64,000 nucleotides of DNA from Hydrogenophaga sp. IBVHS1. Its GTDB lineage: Bacteria > Pseudomonadota > Gammaproteobacteria > Burkholderiales > Burkholderiaceae_C. Below are positions 35,330-46,615 of the stretch, in pieces. The DNA lies in the NCBI RefSeq assembly GCF_002127265.1, contig NZ_NFUU01000002.1:1-64000 (forward strand), in the 5' to 3' direction. Both the position numbers and the translations under genes were made by a program. How positions within the stretch are numbered: position 1 is the stretch's first letter; the number at the start of each line of letters is the position of its first letter. The notes under the pieces were generated by a model. That model saw nothing but the letters and a program-made list of their open reading frames with translations. It had not been told where the DNA came from and made no database searches.

Positions 35330-35739
35330 TGCTGCGTTACCTGCTGGACACCAACATCGTTATCTACGTCCTCAAACGACGCCCCCCGGAAGTTCTATCT
35401 GTCTTCAACGCCAACGCCAGTCGCATGGGGATCTCGTCGATCACACTGGCCGAACTCATTCACGGCGCTGAGAAAAGCACGCGAATCAGTGAGAACCTTT
35501 CCGTCGTTGAGGATTTTTGTAGCCGCCTCGAGGTGTTGCCTTACACCAGCAAAGCCGCCCAGCATTACGGAGCTATCCGCGCTGGCCTGGAGAAGCTGGG
35601 GCAGCCGATTGGTGTGAACGATATCCACATCGCTGCGCACGCCCGAAGTGAGGGATTGGTGCTGGTCACCAATAACGTGTCAGAGTTCAAAAGGGTGCCA
35701 GCGCTTGAGATTGAGAACTGGGTGGGGTCGGTGGGGTGA
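35329..35739 (+). CDS. vapC: VapC-type PIN-domain ribonuclease toxin
   Basis: A 136-residue PIN-domain protein. Acidic active-site residues can be placed: Asp in YLLDTNIVIY (residue 7), Glu in ITLAELIHG (about residue 43), Asp in GVNDIHIAAHA (about residue 94) and the TNN motif in LVTNNVSEF near residue 115. VapC enzymes of this type cut tRNA or rRNA when VapB is lost. Start overlaps vapB by one base, and length is normal. All signature residues are intact, so it should be active. Confidence 0.9.
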   Translation: MLRYLLDTNIVIYVLKRRPPEVLSVFNANASRMGISSITLAELIHGAEKSTRISENLSVVEDFCSRLEVLPYTSKAAQHYGAIRAGLEKLGQPIGVNDIHIAAHARSEGLVLVTNNVSEFKRVPALEIENWVGSVG

Positions 35740-36382
35740 TCTGGGGAGGATCGATCGAGCGGCGTTCCAAAAAGCCAACTCCAACTCCAAACTCAACCAG
35801 CACCGTGGGATGTTCGTAACCCTCAAAGACGATGAGATCGTGCTGGCCTGCGCTTCAAACAAGCTTCAGGGTGGGGCTATGGTCACTTGGGCATTGATTG
35901 ACCCACGAGGCACTTTTCGCCATCGACTTGCGGTTGGCTGTGACTTTCGGCGGCAATGGTCGCAAAGTGAATGTGATGAATAGTCACAGGCCACTTCAGA
36001 GAACTCTTTGTACATCAATGACTTATGGACAAATGCCGCCACTTGCTAGCTTGTGCTGGCTGATGCTGCATGCAGATGTGGAACGTCATCTCTGGCCTCC
36101 GAAGCCATCGTGGGTTCGATCCCCGCCAGCCGCACCAACACCTCATCGCCCCTGGCCCCTTCGCGCGGCCACCATCGGCGAATACCGCCCTCCGTGATCT
36201 GAAAAGTAGCCCGAAAAGCGGGCTGTCTGTCGTCGGCCTGGCCGAAGTTCAGGCTGTAAAAGCGGTGGTCGGTTCTCATGGCGATGCAATTCGTCAAGTC
36301 GTTCTACGTGCTCCAGGCCGAAGGAAAGAATGCTGAAAAACAGCAGGCACTTCTTTCCTTCAACCTCATGCCAGGAGACGCC
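35740..36382. other. Gene-poor junction with a tRNA-like fragment
   Basis: 643 bp between vapC and the pilin-like gene. A short open frame at 35810-35983 (58 codons, VTLKDDEIVLACASNK) lacks a ribosome site and family match. The clearest item is the tRNA-like fragment at 36110-36137, listed separately. The stretch plausibly marks the change from accessory to core sequence. Confidence 0.5.
36110..36137 (+). other. tRNA/tmRNA 3'-end-like fragment (T-arm plus CCA), possible attachment site
   Basis: GTGGG-TTCGATC-CCCGC forms a standard five-pair T-stem with a TTCGATC loop (36110-36126). It is followed by seven bases that could be the 3' half of an acceptor stem and then ACCA. Upstream (about 36094-36109) CTCCGAA sits in a four-pair hairpin, but no proper D-arm or 5' acceptor strand is found, so a whole tRNA is not present. 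Such fragments are typical of the distal end of elements inserted into tRNA or tmRNA genes. Confidence 0.6.
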
Positions 36383-37120
36383 ATGGACCGGTCAGCAACA
36401 CGCAGATTCGCGCAACAAAGACGCAGTGCCTCAAGCCCTTTCGCCGCCCGGCAGGCCGGCTTCACGCTGGTGGAAATGGCGGTGGTGCTGGTCATCATCG
36501 GCGTGATTCTCGGCGCCGTCATGATCGGGCGGGATGCGCAGCGCAACGCGGAGTACCTGCGCATTCGCCAGACGTTTGTAAACCAGTGGGCGGTGGCCTA
36601 CAACTCCTATGTGCAACGGACGGGGGTGCCGCCTGGGGACGATGTTGGCGCGCCCCGGTTGATGGTGAACGGGGCTGCCATCCTAAATCCGCCGGGGGGG
36701 GATCTCTCCGCTTTCGTGGGTCCAGGCGCACTTTGTGGAGCCAATGCTTCCCCAGGGCTGGCCGCCGGCGCGCCTGCTCAAAATTCAACCATGCGCAATG
36801 TCTTTCTCACAGTGGGCATCGAATTGCCCAGTGGGCGGGGGTTGAATATGGAGGATCGCTATGTCTATCTGGACACGAATGGCATTCCCCAGGAACTCCA
36901 GGTGTGCTTCCAGTGGAATGCGCCCGGAACATTGTCAGGAGCCGGCAATGTCATGGTGATCTCCGGCTTGACCCCCGACTTGGCGCAGTCGCTGGATGCT
37001 GCCATTGATGGTCAGGGGGCCGCCAACAGAGGAAGCTTTCGACAGGCCAATGTCGCAATGGTCGCAGGGACTGCCGGCTGCAGTCGTCAAATCATCTTCG
37101 TAAGCCACGCTTGGCAGTAG
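36383..37120 (+). CDS. Type IV pilin-like (prepilin N-terminal) protein
   Basis: A 245-residue protein; ATG 36383 has AGGAG 5 bp upstream, which rules out an earlier in-frame ATG. A basic leader of about 25 residues ends in G, followed by the prepilin motif FTLVEMAVVLVIIGVILGAV with Glu at position 5. The rest is a globular domain with three or four Cys (GALCGAN, LQVCFQW, AGCSRQ). Prepilin peptidase should cut after the Gly. It stands alone without pilus assembly genes, so it is a minor pilin or pseudopilin used by a machine encoded elsewhere. Confidence 0.82.
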   Translation: MDRSATRRFAQQRRSASSPFAARQAGFTLVEMAVVLVIIGVILGAVMIGRDAQRNAEYLRIRQTFVNQWAVAYNSYVQRTGVPPGDDVGAPRLMVNGAAILNPPGGDLSAFVGPGALCGANASPGLAAGAPAQNSTMRNVFLTVGIELPSGRGLNMEDRYVYLDTNGIPQELQVCFQWNAPGTLSGAGNVMVISGLTPDLAQSLDAAIDGQGAANRGSFRQANVAMVAGTAGCSRQIIFVSHAWQ

Positions 37121-37219
37121 GAAGGGCATCAAATGGCTGCTTGGTGCCATGAGTTGCTGGGCCAGCGGTGTCGGATGCGATTTCCCGGTACTTCAGGCCT
37201 CAAGTTTTTGAAGGGCGAT

Positions 37220-38188
37220 TCATCCGGCTTTTGCGGCGTGGCGCGCCACCCCCCGGGCCACTCGTGCGACGAGGCGCGCGGCCACGCGGGCGGTCAGGCC
37301 ATCGCGGTCGAAGGATGGGTTGAGTTCGGCGATGTCGGCGGCCACGAGGCGGCCAGACGCGAGCACCTCATCGACCAGCGTTTGCACCGCAGCCAGCGGT
37401 ACCCCCAGCGGGGCCGGCGCCGACACGCCGGGTGCCTGGCCTCCCGGCAGCACGTCCAGACACACCGTGAGGTACACCGCGTCGCAGGCTTGCAGGTCGG
37501 TGGCCAGGGCCTGACGCGCGGCCTCCAGGCCAGCGGGGTGCTGCAGCTCGTCGTCGAGCCAGTGGCGAACGCCCATGGATTGCGCCCGCTCGAACAGCGC
37601 TTGTGTGTTGGCGTACTCGCTGATGCCGAAGACCCGGTAGTTGAAGGGCCTTGCGTGGGCGGTGCACCACGCATGCATCTGGCGGAAGGGCGTGCCGGAA
37701 TTGCCCTGTGAGGCCTCGCGCAGGTCGAAGTGCGCGTCCAGATTCACGATGAGCAGGCGCTTGTGCGCGGGCAGTGCGCGCACGACACCCTGGAAGGTGC
37801 CCCAGGCCATTTCGTGGCCGCCGCCCAGCACCAGGGGCAGGCTCTGGCGCTCGAGGGCGCTGGCTACTCGCGTGGCCAGCGCTTCTTGCGCCGCTTCGAG
37901 CGCGCCGTTTTCGCAGTGCACATCACCCGCGTCGTGCAGCTCGGGTTCGCCCAGCACCGGCAGGTTGGCCAGGGCAGCACGCAGTGCGTGGGGACCTTCT
38001 GCGGCGCCGGTGCGGGCGGCGTTGCGGCGCACGCCTTCGTCCACCGCGAAGCCGATGAGGGTGACGCCTCCGTGCGAATCGACGGCGAGCGGGCGCACGT
38101 GTTGGTGCCATCGGGGGGTGGGCCCGCTGTCTTCGGCGTCGATGCGCCCCTGCCATTGAAATGCGGACGTGGTGTGTTGCGGGGTCAT
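37220..38188 (-). CDS. hutG: Formimidoylglutamase (histidine degradation)
   Basis: A 322-residue ureohydrolase-family enzyme with the binuclear manganese site visible as GGGHEMAWG (about residue 125), NLDAHFDLR (about 150) and [16 protein letters not shown] (about 245). This group hydrolyses N-formimidoyl-glutamate to glutamate and formamide, the last step of the five-enzyme-free hut branch. Its ATG overlaps the hutI stop as ATGA and it is the last gene of hutUHIG. Position and motif spacing favour formimidoylglutamase over arginase or agmatinase. Confidence 0.9.
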   Translation of the reverse strand: MTPQHTTSAFQWQGRIDAEDSGPTPRWHQHVRPLAVDSHGGVTLIGFAVDEGVRRNAARTGAAEGPHALRAALANLPVLGEPELHDAGDVHCENGALEAAQEALATRVASALERQSLPLVLGGGHEMAWGTFQGVVRALPAHKRLLIVNLDAHFDLREASQGNSGTPFRQMHAWCTAHARPFNYRVFGISEYANTQALFERAQSMGVRHWLDDELQHPAGLEAARQALATDLQACDAVYLTVCLDVLPGGQAPGVSAPAPLGVPLAAVQTLVDEVLASGRLVAADIAELNPSFDRDGLTARVAARLVARVARGVARHAAKAG

Positions 38189-39396
38189 GCGCGCTCCTGT
38201 GCGCCGTGAATGGTGCGCATCACCGCATGATGACCGAACCAGTAGGCGAGTTCGTTGGGGTGGTCAAGGTTCCAGGCGACGAAATCGGCGCGCTGGCCGG
38301 GGGCGAGTTGCCCCCGATCGTGCAGGCCCAGGGCGCGGGCAGCATTCAGCGTGATGCCTTGCACGGCCTCCAGCGGTGTGAGCCGGAACAGCGTGCACGC
38401 CATGCTCGCCATGAGCAGGAGCGACAGGCTGGGCGAAGTGCCCGGGTTGTGGTCGGTGGCCACGGCCATGGGCACGCCGGCAGCGCGCAGCGCAGCCACC
38501 GGCGGCAGCTGGGTTTCGCGCAGGAAATAGAAGGCACCGGGCAAGAGCACGGCCACCGTGCCGCCGTGGCGCAGGAGCGGAATGTCGGCTTCGCTCAGGT
38601 GTTCGAGGTGATCGCACGACAGCGCACCCAGCGAGGCGGCCATGGCGGCGCCGTGCTGGTTGGAGAGTTGTTCGGCGTGCAGCTTGATCGGCAGTCCGAG
38701 CGCGCGGGCGGCGTCGAACACGCGGCGCGTGTTGGCCGGTGAGAAACCGACGTTGTCGCAAAAGGCATCCACCGCATCGACCAACCCTTGGGCGTGCAGG
38801 TCAGGCATCCAGGCGCACACCGCGTCGATGTAGTCGTCCGCGCGGCCCTCGAATTCAGGCGGCACCGAGTGGGCGCCCAGAAAGGTGGTGCGCACGCTCA
38901 GGGGCAGCTCGCGCCCCAGGCGGCGGGCCACGCGCAGGCACCGCGCCTCGGCTTCGAGCGACAGGCCGTAGCCCGATTTGATTTCCAGCGTGGTCACACC
39001 CTCGGCCATCAGCCGCCGGGCCCGTTGCCCAGCCAGCGCGAACAAAGCTTCTTCGCTCGCGGCGCGGGTGGCCGCCACGGTGGAGCGGATGCCGCCGCCC
39101 GCCTGCGCAATGGCTTCGTAGCTCGAGCCGTTCAGGCGCAGTTCGAATTCATTCGCGCGGTTGCCCGCGTAGACCAGGTGGGTGTGGCAGTCCACCAGCC
39201 CCGGCGTGATCAAGGTCTGGCCGAGGTCGTGCTCGGTGCCCACGCGCTGGCGGAACTCCACTGACATCTCGCTCGCTGGCCCCACCCATTCGATTTGCTC
39301 GCCCTGCGTGAGCAGGGCGCCGTTTTCGATCAGGCCCCAGCTGTTGTTTGCCAGGGTGGCCATGCGGGCGCTGCGCCAGAGCACCAGGTTTTTCAT
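38185..39396 (-). CDS. hutI: Imidazolonepropionase
   Basis: A 403-residue amidohydrolase. Metal ligands read as HTHLVYAG (about residue 73), a His in KLHAEQLSN (about 240), and Asp in ATDHNPGT (about 315); [12 protein letters not shown] is the substrate loop of HutI. It opens the ring of 4-imidazolone-5-propanoate to give formimidoyl-glutamate. The start at 39396 overlaps the hutH stop as ATGA. Gene order hutU-H-I-G makes the assignment secure. Confidence 0.95.
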   Translation of the reverse strand: MKNLVLWRSARMATLANNSWGLIENGALLTQGEQIEWVGPASEMSVEFRQRVGTEHDLGQTLITPGLVDCHTHLVYAGNRANEFELRLNGSSYEAIAQAGGGIRSTVAATRAASEEALFALAGQRARRLMAEGVTTLEIKSGYGLSLEAEARCLRVARRLGRELPLSVRTTFLGAHSVPPEFEGRADDYIDAVCAWMPDLHAQGLVDAVDAFCDNVGFSPANTRRVFDAARALGLPIKLHAEQLSNQHGAAMAASLGALSCDHLEHLSEADIPLLRHGGTVAVLLPGAFYFLRETQLPPVAALRAAGVPMAVATDHNPGTSPSLSLLLMASMACTLFRLTPLEAVQGITLNAARALGLHDRGQLAPGQRADFVAWNLDHPNELAYWFGHHAVMRTIHGAQERA

Positions 39397-40937
39397 GCGG
39401 TCCACACGGCGTCGAACAGGTCGGCACAACCGGCGCTGGCCGCGCCCTGCATCACCAGCCGCCGCGCGGCCTCGATGTCGGGTGCGAAGAGGCGATCGCA
39501 TGCGTAGAAGGGCACTTGCTCGCGCAGCGTGCCGTGGGCGCGTGCCAGCGTGGGCGAGGTGGCGAGCGGGCGGTGGAAATCGACGCCCTGCGCGGCGGCC
39601 AGCCATTCGATGCCGAGGATGGTGGCGGTGTTCTGCGCCATTTCGCCGAGCCGGCGGCCCGCGAAAGTGGCCATGCTCACGTGGTCCTCCTGGTTGGCCG
39701 AGGTGGGCAGGCTGTCCACGCTGGCCGGGTGCGCGTGCGACTTGTTTTCGGACGCGAGCGCGGCGGCGGTCACGTGCGCGATCATGAAGCCCGAGTTCAG
39801 CCCCGGGTTGTCGACCAGGAACGGCGGCAGGCCAGACAGGCTGGCGTCGATCAGCAGCGCGATGCGGCGTTCGGCCAGCGCACCGATCTCGGCAATGGCC
39901 AGGGCCAGCGTGTCAGCGGCAAACGCCACCGGCTCCGCGTGGAAGTTGCCACCCGAAAGCACTTCACCGGTGTCGGTGAACACCAGCGGGTTGTCGGTGA
40001 CGGCGTTGGCTTCGATCAGCAGCGTGCGCGCGGCCTGCACGATGAGGTCGCGGCACGCGCCCATCACCTGGGGCTGGCAGCGCAGGCTGTAGGGGTCCTG
40101 CACGCGTTCGTCGTTTTCGAGGTGCGAGAGCCGGATGGCGCTGCCGTGCAGCAAGCGGCGCATCACGGCGGCCAGCGCGATCTGGCCCGGCTGGCCGCGC
40201 ACCGCGTGGATGCGCGGATCAAACGGCGCGTCGCTGCCCTTGGCGGCGTCCACGCACAGCGCACCGGTGACGGTGCCGGCCTCCAGCAGCCGCTCGGCCA
40301 TGAAGAGACCGTGCAAGGCAAGCGCGGTGGACACCTGCGTGCCGTTGATAAGCGCCAGGCCTTCCTTGGCGGCCAGCGTGAGCGGTGCGATGCCGGCTTG
40401 TCGCAAGGCCTGTGCCGCAGGCATCACCTCGCCATTCACGCGCGCATCGCCTTCGCCCATGAGGGTGAGCGTCATGTGCGAAAGCGGTGCCAGGTCGCCA
40501 GACGCACCCACCGAACCCTTGACGGGAATGAGGGGCACGATACCGGCGTTGAACACCGCCAGCAGCGTGTCGATGACGACCGGGCGCACGCCCGAGTAAC
40601 CACGCGCCAGGCTGGTCGCCTTCATCGCCATGACCAGGCGCACCGTGGCATCCGACATGGGCTCGCCCGTGCCCACCGAGTGCGACAGGATCAGGTTGCG
40701 TTGCAGCAGCTCGAGCTGGTCGTCGGGGATGCGCGTGCGAGCGAGTTTGCCAAAGCCGGTGTTGATGCCGTAGGCCGCATCGCCTTGATCCACGATGCGC
40801 TGGATGGTGGACGCCGACGCGTCGATGCCGGCTCGGGCGCTCGCGGGCAGTGCGATCGGGAGCGCGTGCGTCCAGAGCAGGCGCAGGTCGGCCAGGGTCA
40901 TATGGCCAGGGTTCAGGGTGAGTGGATTCTTGTTCAT
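39393..40937 (-). CDS. hutH: Histidine ammonia-lyase
   Basis: A 514-residue lyase with the self-made MIO cofactor motif in [15 protein letters not shown] (Ala-Ser-Gly near residue 150) and the substrate-binding [14 protein letters not shown] near residue 60. It converts L-histidine to trans-urocanate and ammonia in the cytosol, the committed step of the pathway. It starts 16 bp after the hutU stop. Length is normal (about 510). Confidence 0.96.
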   Translation of the reverse strand: MNKNPLTLNPGHMTLADLRLLWTHALPIALPASARAGIDASASTIQRIVDQGDAAYGINTGFGKLARTRIPDDQLELLQRNLILSHSVGTGEPMSDATVRLVMAMKATSLARGYSGVRPVVIDTLLAVFNAGIVPLIPVKGSVGASGDLAPLSHMTLTLMGEGDARVNGEVMPAAQALRQAGIAPLTLAAKEGLALINGTQVSTALALHGLFMAERLLEAGTVTGALCVDAAKGSDAPFDPRIHAVRGQPGQIALAAVMRRLLHGSAIRLSHLENDERVQDPYSLRCQPQVMGACRDLIVQAARTLLIEANAVTDNPLVFTDTGEVLSGGNFHAEPVAFAADTLALAIAEIGALAERRIALLIDASLSGLPPFLVDNPGLNSGFMIAHVTAAALASENKSHAHPASVDSLPTSANQEDHVSMATFAGRRLGEMAQNTATILGIEWLAAAQGVDFHRPLATSPTLARAHGTLREQVPFYACDRLFAPDIEAARRLVMQGAASAGCADLFDAVWTA

Positions 40938-40953
40938 CGCTGTGGATTTTTCT

Positions 40954-42651
<1,698 letters not shown>

Positions 42652-42674
42652 GGTGGAATTCAAAAAGCTGTACA

Positions 42675-42709
42675 AATGTATGGATAACAAACAAAGTTAT
42701 CTATACATT
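42675..42709. promoter_or_regulatory. Likely HutC operator (14-bp inverted repeat)
   Basis: AATGTATGGATAAC (42675-42688) and GTTATCTATACATT (42696-42709) match as inverted repeats in 13 of 14 positions with a 7-bp A-rich spacer. The site lies between hutU (starts 42651, minus) and hutC (starts 42795, plus), close to the hutU start, as expected for repression of the hut operon by HutC with relief by urocanate. Confidence 0.8.
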
Positions 42710-42794
42710 ATGCAGACCGGTGCATCGCCCCGTAAATACAATGGGGGGCATTTTTCACTGGTGGAAACCCTGCACGCCCGCCCAAGGAGCCGTT

Positions 42795-43499
42795 TTGTCC
42801 CGTACCCAAGAGCCTGCCTACCAGCGCATCAAGGCGCACGTGCTTGCCCACATTCACAGCGGGCACTGGAAAGAGGGCGACCTGATTCCAGGTGAAGAGG
42901 CGCTCGCGCGCGAGTTCGGTGTGTCGCGCATGACCGTGAACCGGGCCATCCGCGAACTCAGCGACGAACAGACGGTGGAGCGTGTGCAGGGCTCGGGCAC
43001 GTATGTGGCGCAGCAGAAATACCAGTCCACATTGGTGGCCATCCGCAACATCGCCGAAGAAATCGCCGCACGCGGTCATGCGCACCGCAGCGATCTGCAG
43101 CGCCTGGAGCGGGTCAAGGCCACAGAGGCGCTGGCTCAGCAGTTCCGCCTGCCGCCGGAGCACCTGCTGTTCCATTCGGTGGTGGTGCATCTGGAAAACG
43201 AGAAACCCATTCAGGTGGAAGACCGATACGTGAATCCAACGGTAGCAGCCGAGTACATGCAGCAGGATTTTTCTTGCCTCACGCCCAATGCCTACCTGAT
43301 GCGCGTTGCGCCTCTGCAGGGGGTGCAGTTTTCCATCGAGGCCCGCCTGCCGCCAGCCGACGTGCGCGAGATGCTTCAGATGTCGCGCGAGGAACCCTGC
43401 CTCGTGCTGCATCGGCAGACGCAGTCGCAAGGGCAGGTGGCCGCCGTCGCCACGCTGTGGCATCCGGCTTCGCGGTATCAGTTCACCGGCAGCTTCTGA
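42795..43499 (+). CDS. hutC: Histidine utilisation repressor (GntR family)
   Basis: A 234-residue GntR/HutC-type regulator. TTG at 42795 is chosen because AAGGAG lies 5 bp upstream and the protein then begins just before the winged helix (PAYQRIKAHVLAHIHSGHWK, GEEALAREFGVSRMTVNRAI). An ATG at 42720 would add 25 residues without a domain. The C-terminal UTRA domain (LLFHSVVVHLENEKPIQVED) binds urocanate. It overlaps the convergent hybrid kinase gene by 22 bp at the 3' end. Confidence 0.92.
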   Translation: MSRTQEPAYQRIKAHVLAHIHSGHWKEGDLIPGEEALAREFGVSRMTVNRAIRELSDEQTVERVQGSGTYVAQQKYQSTLVAIRNIAEEIAARGHAHRSDLQRLERVKATEALAQQFRLPPEHLLFHSVVVHLENEKPIQVEDRYVNPTVAAEYMQQDFSCLTPNAYLMRVAPLQGVQFSIEARLPPADVREMLQMSREEPCLVLHRQTQSQGQVAAVATLWHPASRYQFTGSF

Positions 43500-45304
43500 G
43501 CGTTGCCCGAGGTGTGCAGCATTTCCCGGATGATTTCGCGCAAGCGAACCGGGCGCAGCGGCTTGTATTCGAGCCGAACTCCTTCAGCCAGACAGCGCGC
43601 CTGCAGGCTGTTCGCGAGGTCGCCGGTGAGGAGAAGTGCTGGTGCCTGGGCTGCTCCTGAGGTCTTGCGCAGCGTTTCGATGGCTTTCAAGCCGTTCTCC
43701 GTGCCCAGATGAAAATCCGCAATGATCAACTTCGGCTCCCAATCCATCGTTGTCAGCATGGATTGAACCTTGTGGGACGACGCGCCGGTCACGGGGTTGC
43801 AGCCCCAGGCACGCAGCATTTCCTCCATGCCGTTCAGAATTGCGACGTCGTTCTCGACCACGGCCACCACACCCAGCAGCGGATCGGCGTTCTCGGCACA
43901 CTGAGCCATGGCCGGGGAGGCCACCACGGCTCGACCGAGGTGAACAGAAAAGCAGCTGCCTCGCCCGATTTCGGAACGCACCGACAGCTTGTGACCCATG
44001 AGTTCGACGCCTCGTCGCACAATGCCCAGCCCGAGACCGATGCCCTGGTCAAATTGCGAGGCTTTGGGGTCCGCAGTGACAAAGTCGTTGAAGACTTCGT
44101 CCAGTCGTTCTGGCGCAATGCCCACGCCAGTGTCCCGCACATGCAGCACCACTTCGTCGTCCAGTCTTTCCACCTCAATGTCGATCTCACCCTTGGCGGT
44201 GTACTTGATGGCGTTGGACACCAGGTTGAACAGCAGGCGACGCAGCAGGTAGGGGTCGGTGTGCACACAGACCATGGGAGCGGTGGCGTGCAGCTGCAGG
44301 CCCTTCTGTTGTGCCAGCGGCGCGTACATCCGGGCGGATTCTTCGATCAGGTCCTGCAAGGGTGTGGCTTGCATCCGGATTGGCAGCGATGCATTTTCCA
44401 TGCGTGTGAAGTCCAGCAGATTGGTCATCATCTCGGAAAGCACAGCGACGTTCTCTGCCGCAAGCGTGTGAAACCTGCGCAGGCTGCGCGGATTCCTGGT
44501 CTGCTTGATGGCCTCCATGAGCAAACCCAATGCGTGCATGGGCTGGCGCAAATCGTGGCTGGCGGTGGCGAGCAGCATGGTTCTGGAGAGGGCCATTTGC
44601 TCCAGCGACTGGTTGCGCCTGGCCAGCTCCTCGACCAGTTGTTCGTTGCTCACCTGAAGTCTGAATTTTTCGCGCCGGTCAAGGTGAAAGTGTCTGGTCA
44701 AGAGGCCGAACGGGATCGTGAGTGCAACCAGGGTGGCCGCCACCGGAGGGCCCAGTGAGTCGTCGACCATCAACCACGCGTCGCAGAGAAGAAGCAGGGT
44801 CGGGGTCGCCAGTGCAACGACCTGGTGCATGGTGACCAGCCGCGGCGCCGCAGCGACCACCATGGCCAGGATCAAGGTCCAGAGCAACCGGAGCTCCAGC
44901 GGGGATTCGGGAAAGGCCATCAGCGCGGCGATGCCCACCAGACTCCCATAGATGAAGGCATTGGCGACCGCGGCGCGTCGCCAATGGTGCGCATCGGCCT
45001 TTCGCTCGGCCACGCTGAGCCGGGCGTACTGCGCGTTCATCAGCACGCGTGCGGCGAGGAAAAGGGCAAAGCCACCCGCCCACAGCACACAGCCCCACAA
45101 CGGTGAATACGGCAGCATCAAACCGAGAAACGCAACCAGAATGAAGAAGTGAGGAGCGATAACCCCTCTGGAGAGGCTCATGGCCTGATCAATATCCAGG
45201 TACTCCAGTTCCAGTTCAAACGCTGTCCCTCTGTCGACAACAGCGGCGGGTTCTTCGGCTTCGTCAGCAGGGCTGGACGATGCATTGCGAGCGCTGATAG
45301 GCAT
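43478..45304 (-). CDS. Hybrid histidine kinase with seven-or-so membrane helices and receiver domain
   Basis: A 608-residue protein; ATG 45304 has GAAGG 4 bp upstream. Residues 50-190 form paired membrane helices (FFILVAFLGLMLPYSPLW; LLWTLILAMVVAAAPRLV; VAALATP-type stretch). A coiled linker follows, then the phosphoacceptor His in TASHDLRQPMHALGLL, the N box (NLVSNAIKYTA), G boxes (GIGLGLGIVRRGV) and a C-terminal receiver with Asp in LIIADFHLGTENG. The ASHDLRQP form marks the group whose output often acts by phosphorelay. Signal and target are unknown; no response regulator gene is adjacent. Confidence 0.85.
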   Translation of the reverse strand: MPISARNASSSPADEAEEPAAVVDRGTAFELELEYLDIDQAMSLSRGVIAPHFFILVAFLGLMLPYSPLWGCVLWAGGFALFLAARVLMNAQYARLSVAERKADAHHWRRAAVANAFIYGSLVGIAALMAFPESPLELRLLWTLILAMVVAAAPRLVTMHQVVALATPTLLLLCDAWLMVDDSLGPPVAATLVALTIPFGLLTRHFHLDRREKFRLQVSNEQLVEELARRNQSLEQMALSRTMLLATASHDLRQPMHALGLLMEAIKQTRNPRSLRRFHTLAAENVAVLSEMMTNLLDFTRMENASLPIRMQATPLQDLIEESARMYAPLAQQKGLQLHATAPMVCVHTDPYLLRRLLFNLVSNAIKYTAKGEIDIEVERLDDEVVLHVRDTGVGIAPERLDEVFNDFVTADPKASQFDQGIGLGLGIVRRGVELMGHKLSVRSEIGRGSCFSVHLGRAVVASPAMAQCAENADPLLGVVAVVENDVAILNGMEEMLRAWGCNPVTGASSHKVQSMLTTMDWEPKLIIADFHLGTENGLKAIETLRKTSGAAQAPALLLTGDLANSLQARCLAEGVRLEYKPLRPVRLREIIREMLHTSGNAQKLPVN

Positions 45305-45482
45305 TTGCCTTCTCGTGCCACCAGAGGCTGCCTCACTTTTCCGTGAGGTCACTCTGAAAACTATCACCCTTGCGTGGCAATGTAGTGCCGATTCTTCTCC
45401 GGGCCTAGTGGGGTAACACCTCACGGAGGCATCGACCGTGCAATAGGTCCATCCTCCATCGTCCCGTGTGGAGGTCGGCGCC

Positions 45483-46475
45483 TCAGGTGAGTTCGGCCAA
45501 TTCCGGGTGGGTGCGTTGCTGGCCCGCCGCTGCACGGTCGGCGGAGACAGGGCTGACCGAAGCACCCAGCCTGGCAAGCAGGCGGCTCCATAGCCGCGCC
45601 GACGGCGTACCCTGAATCGACTCCGGGGCAGGGCGCCGGCGCAGCAGGCGGACTTCGAGCACGACATCGAGCGCATCACCCGCCGGCACCAGCAGGCCTT
45701 GTTCCAGCTCGCGGTGGATGTGGCTTTCTGGAAGGAATGCGATACCCGCGCCGGCCAGTGCCATGGCCTTCAGCGTGTCGAGCGAGTCGCATTCAAACAC
45801 CCGGTGCAGGTGCGTGGTGTGTGATTGCCGCCGCAGTGCAGACTCCACGGTGCGCGCCAGTTCTGTGTCGGTCGCATGGGCCAGGTAGGCCTGGGGCTGG
45901 CGGGAATGCCCGGGCAGGGAATGGAGCGGCGCTCCGCTGGCCTGCGGACGTGAGCACGGCAGAAGCCGTTCATGGCCGAGTGAGAGAAATTCGCAGGCGG
46001 CTGCTTCGCGGGCCAGGGGCAGGTCGTCGCAGGCATGCACCAGGAGCAGGTCGCAGTGGCCGTCCACCAGGTGCTGCAGCCCTGCCCGAGGTTCGAGCAC
46101 GGTCATGCGGGTACTGGTGGGGTTCAGCGTGTCGGACAGGTCGGTGATCCAGCCAGGAAAGAAGCCGCTGGCGAGCCAGGGCGATGCCGCGAAGGCAAGG
46201 GTGTCGTGGCTGGAGGGCGTGTGGCTTCGCAACATGGCGTGCGTGCGCTGGATGGATGCAATCAGCCCGGGCACCCGGGCGAGCAGCAGATCCCCTGCCG
46301 GCGTGAGCTGGGTCGGGTGGCAGCTGCGGTCCACCAGCGTGGCCTCGGCCCAGTCTTCCAGCGAGCGTATGCGCCGCGAGAACGCCGGCTGGGTGATGTG
46401 GCGCAGCCGCGCCGCGCGGCTGAAATTGCGCGTTTCGGCCAGCGTCCTGAAGTCAATCAACCAGTCGGTCTGCAT
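45483..46475 (-). CDS. LysR-family regulator
   Basis: A 330-residue LysR protein: the winged helix at residues 5-65 (TRNFSRAARLRHITQPAFSR) is followed by a periplasmic-binding-like effector domain. It is divergent from the MFS drug-efflux gene 140 bp away, the usual layout for a LysR regulator and its target. The end carries about 25 unusual residues (PVSADRAAAGQQRTHPELAELT). Effector not predictable. Confidence 0.85.
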   Translation of the reverse strand: MQTDWLIDFRTLAETRNFSRAARLRHITQPAFSRRIRSLEDWAEATLVDRSCHPTQLTPAGDLLLARVPGLIASIQRTHAMLRSHTPSSHDTLAFAASPWLASGFFPGWITDLSDTLNPTSTRMTVLEPRAGLQHLVDGHCDLLLVHACDDLPLAREAAACEFLSLGHERLLPCSRPQASGAPLHSLPGHSRQPQAYLAHATDTELARTVESALRRQSHTTHLHRVFECDSLDTLKAMALAGAGIAFLPESHIHRELEQGLLVPAGDALDVVLEVRLLRRRPAPESIQGTPSARLWSRLLARLGASVSPVSADRAAAGQQRTHPELAELT

Positions 46476-46615
46476 GGGCTGGCCAGCTTATCGAGGCCCC
46501 TTCGCGTGCGGCCGCCGGTTCATGAGCTGCACACTGGAGTCCCCGAGGCAATGCTTTCGGGTCATGCGCCGTGGCCGGTCGGCCCACACGCGTCTGCCAG
46601 AATCGCCGTCTACCC

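Noticed and set aside
35810..35983. 58-codon open frame after vapC
   Set aside because: No ribosome site, no family pattern; left as unclassified in the junction.
36050..36137. Complete tRNA (possible CCG anticodon loop CTCCGAA)
   Set aside because: Only the T-arm and 3' end are sound. The anticodon-like stem has four pairs, the variable loop is too short, and no D-arm or matching 5' acceptor strand is present.
36278..36382. Earlier ATG for the pilin-like gene
   Set aside because: It would add 35 residues ahead of the leader; ATG 36383 has AGGAG at correct distance and gives a usual prepilin leader.
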